A stretch of 64,000 nucleotides of DNA, taken from Antedon mediterranea (lineage: Eukaryota > Echinodermata > Crinoidea > Comatulida > Antedonidae). A program made the translations under genes and the position numbers. The stretch covers positions 8,803,201-8,867,200 of the forward strand of contig NC_092670.1 in the NCBI RefSeq assembly GCF_964355755.1, in the 5' to 3' direction. The notes under the pieces were generated by a model. The model was not told the origin of the DNA and did no database searches. It saw only the letters and a program-made list of their open reading frames with translations. Shown here one piece after another: positions 30,901 to 42,900 of this stretch (its first letter is position 1; each line of letters begins with the position of its first letter).

Positions 30901-33900
30901 AATAATGAGATATAAGAAGAGATATGATGCTATAAGATATTGCTACTACCCAATCTTAATATATAGTATATTTGGCATCTGGGGAATGGCCAAGTCTATT
31001 TTTTCCATGGGTATTTCTACTATACATTTAAACCAAAAAGAAAAGATATTAAAATAAAATGTAGTACTAGTAATAACCTGGGTATCGATTCAATAAATGA
31101 TATTATGTTTATGGTTTTTCGACAATGATTTTTTTATTCATTGTAAAGCAACATAACGTTACAAATGCAAAACATAAATTATTGCATGTTTTAAGGACAT
31201 CATAATTTAGGCTGGACAAGTATGAAATAATAATTGTTAATTATTAAATAAAAACCTAATAAACAGTAGGTTAGCAGTAAATTTTAATAATTTACCATTA
31301 GGATGTAACATTCAAAATTGTGTGTATTTAAAAAAATTTAGATTATATTATATATTATGGGCAGAGGCATGCGGAGAATTATTATATGAGCACACTATAG
31401 GTCTAGCATGTGGCACCAAATTCTCAAACATACCAATAGTGTAACCCCAATCATTAAAATGGGAGAAAATAATGCATGGCATGTGATATAAAATCAACCA
31501 ATCACAAGGATACACTAGGTTAACACAATAAAAGAAATCTGTATTATTTTATACAACTGTATATGCTATGCAATGGTGAGCTCTAAGAATAACATTGAGT
31601 GAATTAAAATAAAAACAGCAATTATCGATTTGCCTGAAATATTTATTATAATCATTATTATTTAATATTATTATTAACTAACCTTCACATCGGAGCAAAA
31701 CACCATCATCAAATTTCCGTCGACATACATTGCAGAATTTTTTTCGTGCCTGTACAGGATCACTCCAAGTATGTGGTACAGGTTCCTACGGATAAAAAAA
31801 ATGGTTGTGTTAGTTATACTAATCATTAACCATGTTTACCAGTGATATACTAAACAAACAATTATATAGGAATCACTCAACAGAACACGGTCTCAATGTG
31901 TTTTGTTCAATAAAATAGGGACAGTGTTAGCAGATGGGTCTCGGTACTAAAGTAGAACTACTCCCTTTATTTAGAGGGCACTTCTACTAAGTTCACACTT
32001 TCTATAACACAATGGAAAATCCCAATTCTGGTGTAAATCCATTTAAGAGACACTTTGTTGGGTCCTGATGGAAGTATTGTAAAAATTGTAGTACCTTTTA
32101 CGGTTTAATCAAGGTAATCTAACAACAGAGCTCGCCTTGCCAAGATAGGAACTTGATGTCTGGCTGCGACAAATACCAACAGTACTGTACTTATGTACAT
32201 ATTCTCTGCAGCGCGCAGTGTCTGTTAAGGGGTGTAGCTACAGTTAAATTCTTTGAACTCCGGAGCTCTGCATCTCTGTTGTTACATTGCATGCCTTGGT
32301 TTAACCATGCTTTTACAAAGCCTCCCAACATTAAATTTGCCCAAGTTGAACTCTGCTGTTGATAGATCACCAACAATATTGAGACAACATCGTTTGGGGG
32401 AACGGTGGGATGTTACGGTGAAAGTTGATTCTTTTTAGGTAAAATAAAGTTTAGATTTGTCTTTTTCTGTTAATAAGTTTATTAATATGGATGATATTTC
32501 CGAAATAAAAAGAAATTGAAATTGAAATTGAAAATGGGTTATTAAATAAGGGTGCACCCCAATATTTGTAAACTCCTGCGGTTGCTATTGCAATGTTAAA
32601 AGGATAATTAACTAAATAGACTAATTCCATACATGGAGTACTTACCTTTATTCTATCCGATGCAACACTAGAACATGGAGTTACTATATTATATAGACAT
32701 CTTTCATGACTTACAAAGTTACAAACTAAAGACAAAGAAAAAAGATGTTCAAATGTTAAGATGGTGTTTTTCAGATAAAACCAAAAAGACATTCTTTTTA
32801 CAAATAATTAACTCTTGAAAAACTTTTTTGACAGAGTAGAAACGGAAAAAAAAAGCCAGAAAGTCAAATGCTGAAAATGTGCTTAAGAAGAATTTCAAGT
32901 AAATGGTATTTTTAGCTTAAGTGAGAAAGTGATTAACTGTTCTATTTTGAATGTTGCCATCTATAAAATTTATTTTGTTATACAGTATTCATTAATTTTA
33001 TTGAGTATATTTTTCTCCACGTTTTTCTTAATAGTCAAGTATGATTTTTCTTTATAATTGCAGTGTCTTCAAGTATAATTATCATTTTAAATATATATTT
33101 TTATACATATTGTCATTATAAATCTCACTAATAGGTTATACATACTGACTGTTTATATCCTTATTTTTAGTATGTTTACTATATGTCAGTAAACATAAAT
33201 CTAATTCTCGTTTTACATTTTCTTGAAACATTTAATTTCATTTCCAATTTTTAAATACATGTTTAGAGTGTAATGCAATGTATGTTCTCTGATAAAATAC
33301 AGGTACTTCATATTTCAGTATACAGCAGATGTAAGCCTAGGGCAAGGGTATTTAAAAACATGCCATTGACATTTGATATTAACATAACATGAACATTCAT
33401 TAGATTGGAGAAAATCAGTATCTGGTAAAATCCATTGCTTAGAAAAAAGGAACATACTGTATGTAATTTCATTTGATGATAATGATATCTGTATAATATA
33501 ATAGAACTAAGCCAAAATTTGTTCCTCTATCTCCTCTTAAACCAGAAGTCCGATATTAACGCCCTTCGAGCTGGGGCACCTTTAAATACTCCTTTATGCA
33601 TTAGATTTATTAGAAAGGAAAATTTGTACGAAAAAAATGTTTTTTAGGCCAATTTCTTCGCAATTGCCGAATCTTGCGATCGGTAATCCTCGGCCATTTT
33701 TATACGTCACAATTTGGTCACTCAAGTCATTAGCATGCAGAGCACATGTGTGATGATCGCAGTATAATACACCATTTCAAATGAATCTCACAGCCGGTAT
33801 ACTGTATACTTGCTCATGTTTCTACCTCATGCTCAACATAAGATTAAGCACCTTTTTTTCCAAACACCAAATGTAGCGACAACACTAGGCTAGGTTGATT

Positions 33901-36900
33901 TTCTTACTAATTACTATTCCTAAGCTGCTATAATAGGCAATATTTGATGAATGCAGGTGTGATTCAGGCCAATTTTAGTCCGTTTCGTATATTGACTCGC
34001 TTCAAATTAAAGCAGTCTCTCACTTGCTATATTTTTATCGATCATTGGAAAGTTTGGCATTCTGTCACCAGTTGGGGTTGAACACTCCTTAAGCACATAC
34101 AAGGGTTTTTTATTCACCCGCCCCAACTTTATTAAGTTTGAGTCCAACACCTGAGTATGCTGTTATAGTGCCTTGAGCATCAATCTGAAGAAACTCACAG
34201 ATTTGATTTATAATTTAGCCTAAAGGCTTAAAAATAACATTCACAAATCTTTATAGAAAGGCTGCTGCTGTTGCATAATGTTGAATACCAATTTGAAAAT
34301 AGAATTTTTTTTTTACGCTATAACTGTATTGATCACATTTCTGCTAAATTTGTAAAATACAGTTAACTTTGGGCTGGCCAAATATGTCTGGTTGTCCAGA
34401 AAGTCTGGTATTTGGAATGTGTTTTTAATGGTAAAAAGAAATTTGGGACCTTTTGGTCCTCGAGAAAAGTCTGGTATTGGGAGAGTTTCTGGTAGTGATA
34501 TCTTTTTGTTCAGGACATTCTGCTTTGCATGTGTATTGCTATTAAACACAAAAGCAAAAATAATAATATACTCCATCCAATCGAGCTAAAATTAAAAGAA
34601 ACCAACAACAATTTAGCTACAAGTGAACGTATTACAAGAGAACGTAGTAGTTCGCAAGGGAAAAAAAAACAAAACAAACAATTTCATTGTAAATAGGAGG
34701 GCTATTGTCAAATAATCCTGACAAGAGAAGATGTTCTTCAAATACACCCAAGGGTTTCGTTTTCAAGGAGAAATTCTTGGAAGTGAGTACTTCTTTAAAG
34801 ATTTAATAACTGTCATTGGCTTTCTTTTCAAGGTTTTGCGTATTTGAACATTGGATATTTATCACATATGCAGTATACTACTCTATGTTGTGTGTGTAGT
34901 GAAGTAATATAACTGCATTTGCAATTGTCTTCCTTTCACAATTGAATTACAAATTGTCCATGTATGTTGTACACAAAGAATGGCTGTACACAAAGAATGG
35001 CTGTACACAAAGAATATATGGCAGTTTATAAACAAATAAACTGCAAATATTAAGGCATGGAACTATGTACAATAGATTGATGATAGAATTAAAAATGTTT
35101 TTAATAATGCATTTGTTTGTTATAATGCCTGGAATCGTAATAATTTGAAACACACCTAATTAAATATTGATATACCGTACTTGCTTTAATACCAGAAGGA
35201 TATATATTGTCTGTTTAGTATGATCTAATCATTTCTATAAAATCGATTCATAGTTAATAATATAGTAGTTACGCAATAGCAACTTTGAAGACAATCCCTG
35301 AATGGCTTTACAAACTGTGTTGTGATAAAACTATCCTTAATGAAACCTCACACAGGTAAAATGAGTTGCGCGCTTTTTCTTTTGCAACATTGCAATTTTT
35401 AAGGTTGATGGCAGGTTTAGATTGTGCTCCACAAACTAATACAACTATTGGCTGTGGCATAGAAAATGAAATAGGTAATGATATTGATAATTCATGCAGG
35501 CATATCTTTGCCTCCATTCATTTCCATTCTTTCAACCTTCGGATAAGACGTTGAGCAGTTGGAAGAATGCTAAAAGGCGTACTGTACTTTCTACGCTAAA
35601 AAACAGTTAACTCGTCATTGGCGTAGGCTATATATAAGTACTTTCAACATGCGAATTAACTCATCTAATCTTTTCCCGTCAAAAATATTAAACACGCTAT
35701 TTTGATGGTGTGACATGTAAACTTGTTTTGACATGCGTGACAGAGCCTACTGTAAGAAAGCTTTAGCAGCCAACGTGTTAAAACTAAAACCTGAAATCTT
35801 TTCTTATTAGTATTACAATTAAACTTTGATAGTTCCATGCAGTCACTGTGTGAAAAACAAATTAAACACTGCCCTCATTTAGGTTAATGAACTTGACAGT
35901 GTCATTGATAAAACAATGAGTAAATAAGAATAATTGATAAGGATAATGAGTCTTCAGATATCTGCACAAGGTAATTCTATCTGGTCACGTTTCATAACTC
36001 AATCACTCTTAAAGTGAATACCCAATAGTCTTTCCACTTGTCCTATTCTGAATTTCTACTACTACAGTGCTACTACACTACTGTAATGCGTTTCTTATTG
36101 GTCTTTCAAAAAGTAAAAACCCTCCAATGCCTACTGACTGGAAGCTCGTAGCCAGGATATTTACAGGGGTTTTTTTTTTCCTCAAAAAGTTGTGAACACA
36201 AGCGTACTGTAAGCAACTGCACCAAAAATAAATTATTAAGGTCTAATCTAGTTGACGAAGTTGAAGATGGTAATTTATCTACTGGCTAGCTATAGGATTG
36301 GACAAAAATTTGACACGAGTTAGGCATATTTACTAACTAGTATTTCGCTGATCAATGTTCTCGGTTAAAAAAAAACAACATTTCATGAAAAAGGTTTTAT
36401 GTCTCCTTCTCGCTCCCTAAACTGTGGTTGTTGATTTGATTGTCAAATCAAAATACTGTAAAGTTGACTTTCGTTTTAGTTTACTACACTATTTTTGTAT
36501 CCAAGCTATTGTATGGTATGAATTGAAAGGTCAGTGTCGTAACAGGTGGTTTCCACTAATATTTTTCTAGTTCAGACCTATAAATTTATACTTTCAAATA
36601 TGAGTTTACATTATGAAAACCATAATCACTGTCTGAAAAGTCCCTAAACTATAACAACCACAGGCACATATCAGGTAGTTTCGGTATTGAAACAAATGAA
36701 TCAATGATACACAGAATTGTATGTTGTCCAAGCTTGGAGGCTCCATGGTCCAAGCACATCAATTGAAAATTCAATTCAAAGCTGATTTTGTTAATGCCAA
36801 ATTGACAGTAACAATAGTACTACAGCAATAACTAATAATTAATATAGTACAGTACAGCAATAACTAATATAGTACAGCAAAAATATAAAATAAAAAATAG

Positions 36901-39900
36901 GGAAAGTTCACTCATGCATGCAATTACTTAAACAATTGAATGCTCAATTAAACAAATAGTAATTGGTACTACCATAGAGATATTATATAATATCTCTATG
37001 GTACTACCCATTGGAGTTACAGTAGGTTGTCTATTATTTACTGTCCTCTGATCCCTGCAGACTTATATTTGGGTAGTCCCAGCCCCAAATATGAAGAAAA
37101 ATGAAATAGCATTGCGATCTAACAAATATTATAATAATTGTATTCGCCTTTTTATTAATGATTGTTATACTAATATTATGTAATACAACATTTAGTATAT
37201 TATAATATAATAAAAAATGTAATAATTTATTGAAAATCAAATGTACAGATTCAAAAATATTTGTCAACTGTACTTTTGTCAATAAATGCTCATTCTGTAC
37301 TATAAACTGTATTAATCCAGCTAAACAGTAATTGTGTGGGTTAAGAAACTAGCCAATCAGCACTCCTGTTTTGGTGTCACAGGTAAACCTATGGAATATG
37401 TAAATTAGAATTCAGGCAAAAATGATCTACATAATAGTAAAAACATCATCATGTATAGAATCATACAATTTTATAATCAGGTAGAGAAAAATAATATTTA
37501 AAAATTATATGAATGAGAATTGACATCCATACTGAATGAATGGGAGCTATAATTAGAAATGTCCATATTAACTACCGGAAACCAATATTATAATTATTTT
37601 CTACTCTACTGTTAATTATGCATTCATACCTGTGATATTAATAATGCTCCAATTTAACTACAGTATTAGGGTCAAACATATGGCATATTATTGTTTTAAT
37701 CTTCAATGGGCATTCATATTTATAGAATTTTATTTTTACCAATGTAGATTTATTTTAATTTTTAAATAGGTAATAACTCTTCGAAATTATAAAGCAATTG
37801 TACTCAATATTGAAACTGCTGAACTGGTGCATGATGCATACAATATAAACTATTGATTGGGCTAAGGGGCATGTTTCAAAATATATAACCCAGGGTGATC
37901 TGTATCCCAAGACAAAGTTGATCAGGGATACTGTATATACAGTAGTCACCAGGCACCCAGTCTGGTGTTCAAATGAATTACATAAAACAATGAAACATTT
38001 ATGATAATTTTAGGTAACTTTGACGGTGACAAGTTTGGTGAAAAGAAGTACTGTATGTATACAAAAAGTCAAACAAAAAATAATGTACAGTACGGTACTG
38101 GTAGGCTTACTGTTCAAGTAGTTTCCACGGATATTACCAAATTTAATAACAATTAACTTGCCGCTGGGGTTGCTGGTCCTCAGTATGTTGTTAATAAAGG
38201 TTTATCGCAAATTGTGTGAGCGATGCATAATGGGAAGGGTTTGGGAGAAATAGCACCACCACCAGTATATAAAGTTTGTATTATACGGTGGCGCTATTAC
38301 TCCCAAACCCTTCCCATCATGCATTGTGCAATGACGTTTCTCATGAAATCAAGGTATTTGCGATAAACTTTATGGTAATGGTGACTAGTTGACATAAAAA
38401 CAATTCTTGTGACATGGTTTAAAGACAATAGTCTCCAAGTTTAGTAATAATAGTTTCATCCAAGTATGGTAATAGTCTCCAGATAATCTCCTACAACCAC
38501 TACAGTGTAGACTTGGGTCATTTCCTTAAATTTAGATTATTCTTAAACACAGTTTAGCAATTTACAAATTAAGTTTAGGAACCAATAACAGTTTTTAAAC
38601 CAAAAAAAGAAATAAGAGCTTAAAAGAGGTTTTAATTACTGTAAAGTCCTTGTTCTTGGAGTATGTACTGTAGACACAGGAAAGAATTATAGGAAGTGGT
38701 CAGAATACTGTAGCTATACAACAACCGTCTAAATGTTCTTAAACTATATTTATAACCTCTCTATAATATCTATTTTAGGGAGACTGTTTGTATATTTATT
38801 CTAGCAACTTACGGCCATAAGGTGGGTGAACAATAGATCACAAAACAACAGGAATCCAGTATGAATGCAGCGAGGTGGACGCAGTGATGTAAAACAATCA
38901 CTGCATGGTCATTAGCTGGTGTGCAGTACAGTTTTACAGTATACTTGTTGGCACTTACTGTATTACATTTGTGTACTTTTTCAGACTTGCCTACTGTATA
39001 AAGTTTTACTGTACTACAGTTCAACTCATGAGAATAAAGTTTATGATCCCCGTAACTTACTGTAATTGAAAGATTACAGAGCCACAAAGTAAGTTTGTGT
39101 TCTATGCCGATTTAAACTGTTTGCTTTGTACAGTTTCACCTAGCCGAAAATGTGACGTGAGAGGCTTTCACATTTGAAATTACCTCATTGTCCACAGCCC
39201 AGAAGAACTGGGAATGTAGTAAAATTCACCAAGCCAGGGAAATCCATCTCAAAGCTCTGCTTACACTTATCAAACTAGTTTGACAAAAAAGTGTGATACT
39301 GTATGCCCAAATATGGTAGTGATATGCCCAAATATGGTAGTGATGACATCACATGTCCATATATGGGCACATCCACATCACATGTTTTTTGTCACATAAA
39401 GTTTGATAGTGTAGACTGAGATTACGGCCTTGGTGAGAGTTGTGCCAAAATAAATGTGGGCTCATTTTCAAAAAGTCATCATTATCGAGTAATAGAAAAC
39501 AAAGAATGTTCTCTAGGACACTATACCGTACCTTCACACGTTAATCCCTGTTTCGTAATGCCCCATAGCATTTCCGTACAATGGTGGCAGAAGGTTGGTC
39601 GATGAAATGACTTCTTGACAAATGTGTGGTGATGATAAGTGTCCGCAGATTCTGTATCAGCCGTTATGTCTACTCTTCTGCCAAACGATAGACTCTCCAT
39701 AGTCTCTTTACAGTCACTACCAGGTAGGATAACTTTATTAAAGATAAGTTGAATAAAAAGTGTTAGCAGTATAGAGTACTACAATTACAACAAATACAAA
39801 TTATAATAACATTTAAATAATTGTAGCCTCCACAGTACTGTAGTACGAATATTCAAAATTGAAAGATACCGAATTACACAGTGCCACATTAATGATAAAT

Positions 39901-42900
39901 AAAAGTATTTAATCAGTACATTATGAAGTACAGTATTAAATAGATTCTACAGTATAATAGTTTTTTGATTGATAAAGTTTGAATAGAGCTACTGTACAGT
40001 ACAGTAATTGCAGCAAGGAAATCTAACAACAGGACACTGAGCTTGCCTTGCCAAGATAGGAACTTGTATACATACTGTAGTGCTTTAACAATCCTTTGAT
40101 CTTACTGTATGCCTAGCTGCAACAAATGCCACCAGTACTGTGATATGTACATATTCTCCGTGGCTTGCTGCCTGTTAAGGGGCGAGGAACTGATTGTGTC
40201 GCGGCCACAGAGAAACACTTTGATCTCTGAAGCTCAGCCATCCCTTTAACTGCTATTTGATGGTCTTTGTCTATCAGTAACTCTTTCGACTCTTTTTCAC
40301 ATCCACTCATACCGAAACTGTTTCATCCCTAACTTTCTCTAGACATCTTTGACTGAACACCCTTTACAGTATTTTTGGGTTGAGTACAGACTTATACAAA
40401 TGCTCCAATCTCTCTTACTTACTGTATAAAATTAGTCTGTGAAACATTCCACATGTTAGTGAATAAAATGCAAATATAACATAACACACAACAAAACCAT
40501 TTATTATTACTGATGATTTGATTGATGAAAAACAAAACACTTGTACATGCTGCCAGAGCAGAGGCACCGGTCTGACGCCAATAACATGGTTTACATCATG
40601 CCCATGGTTTATTTACATTTTAATTACAGATTTTTAATGAATAAAATATAAAAACACTACAAGACAACAACCTACACATAATAATAATATGTATTTATTG
40701 AACAATTTGGCCATTTTCATTTTGCTAAAGAATTTAGAATTTGGTGGAAAAAAAATCAGCGACCTTTCACCAGATTTAAAGTTAGCAATAGCATACAGTA
40801 GAAAAGGGTTTAGTTTTGGTTTATCCAAGTAAGTTTCAGCACAAACTAGACCCTTTTACACCTCAATGGTGAACATGGCATAGTTGTTAGTTTTCTAAAC
40901 ACTCTCCATCTTGTCAAAACAATCTTATTGTGATGTTCTGTACAGTATTGAACATTGACAATAAACTTGAATTTACAGTAATACACACCATTACAATGAC
41001 ATTCTATTATCAATATGAACACAATCCTGTCTCATCTCCCATTGGGGCTAAAGATGTTCTTTAAATGACCCAGTTGTTGGATTACTTAGAAATCTGACAA
41101 TACTATTGTGTTTGCCAAGTGCGTTATTTAAAATGCAGTCAACACTAATCAATCAAATAACATTTATTTTGTGCTGCAACTAAAATTTCCACAGCAATAA
41201 TCAGTTACAAAAGTTAAATAGATTGAGTGCTTCTTCTAACTATTGTTTTGAAAGTGTCATTTAAACAAGGTACTGTATTTAGAATTCATCTTGTTTCTGC
41301 TGGCAAGGAATTGGGGGTGTAATTTAAATACATTTTTTTTTTTCACCGCAAAAATGGGCACTACTGTGTATGAACAAAAAAGTTATTCAGATACGAATTA
41401 TACAGATTAAAAAAAACAATTCAAAATGCATTCCTCTATCCTTATATTTCCTTCTTAGGAAAGAACATCAAGGTGTATTATTAACTAGGTCACATTATAA
41501 GTACCAAACTTCACTAACCACCAAACAAATATTAAAGGCAGAGTGGGATACAAGTATCTGTACATATAGCAACAGGTCAATAATATGTCGGATGATCTAT
41601 CACCAAGGAAACCATCTTAGTTATTATCAAACTAATATCATTGACCAAAACAATACGTACAGTATAGTATTTTCACGGAAAACCAACTAACCAAATAAAG
41701 GACACAATTGCTCAGGTTCCGGCTTCGGCATGGTAATTAAAATTGCATCTTTCTTTTTCACACTATTGTATGCATCACATGGCTTCCGACTATCTTTGTA
41801 CTCGATATGTGGCACGTCGTGAAAATGAAAAGTCGCTAATGATATACAGTACGCGCAATCTGATGCGAACCTGACCTAGAGTCGGACCACTAGGCCAAAG
41901 ACCCTTTCCTCTGAAGGATGAGCCGGACCACTAGGCCAAAGACCCTTTACTCTGAAGTATGAGCTGGACCACTAGGCCAAAGACCCTTTACTCTGAAGTA
42001 TGAGCCGGACCACTAGGCCAAAGACCCTTTACTCTGAAGGATGAAGTAAGAAAAATCAAGGAATTTGTAGAAAAGGTTTGTAAAATGGATTAATGCATGC
42101 ACACTGGCAGAAATGTTTCATATCACATGAATAAATCCTCTAATTCAGATAGCAAACTGGCTTTATTAAGCCTCTAAAAAGAGAAAAGAATCCAGATTTA
42201 GAGCACAACAGCATTTTATTGTTTAAAATATCTTTTGATATTGATACAGTAATACACGTTTTTCACACACATTTTTTTCACATTATTCAAGCCAGTGGGC
42301 ATTCTGGTTGGTCCGTTTAAAACAAGAGGAAGCGGAAATGATAGTACTGTAAAATAAAAAGGCCTGCAGTAACTAGCTGCTCGTGATGACCTTTCCCCCT
42401 TTTGTGGAAAAATGATCCCCTTTATTAAATCCATGCCTTGAATTGTGCACTTTTTGCAAAAAAAACGGTATCACATTGCTTTTCTTTGATAAATTATAAT
42501 TAAACAGATTTTTATGATCAAACATAGTTTCTTCCAATCGAATAAACTGAAACGCAAGAATTGTACATTCTATGTACAGTATACCATGAACTACAAACAA
42601 TACTCAGCATTTATCCACTTTGGCCAAACCAAAAAAAATCACAAATCTCCTAACACTGAAATCAATTGTAGTGTGGGTGAATCACCTAAATCTCAGCATC
42701 CTGTTTAAATTTCAAAATATGACAATAAATTTTACATCATAAATATTTTTCAAAAATGTCATTTTAGTATCTGAGACCAAGTTAAGGGCTACAGGTACTG
42801 TACTGTATGTTCACAATTTTTAAATGCAATTACTGTATCAAAACAATATCAGGTCATATACACTGTACGTACAGTACATGTACTCAGAATTCTCCCACGA

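Larger units (their letters stand above)
32726..39531 (-). other. DGKQ intron 3, 6.8 kb
   Basis: Contains the 17-bp tandem (34970), the 34-bp palindrome (36970), the foldback MITE (38197-38371) and MITE family A copy 3 (39251-39423). The rest is AT-rich and unremarkable. Confidence 0.55.

Noticed and set aside
32153-32362. 69-codon plus-strand ORF
   Set aside because: It falls in repeat family C and has no conserved features.
39532-39700. DGKQ starting at the exon 3 Met (39700)
   Set aside because: It is in a good Kozak context and remains possible as an alternative start, but two upstream exons join in a continuous frame from an ATG at 44113.
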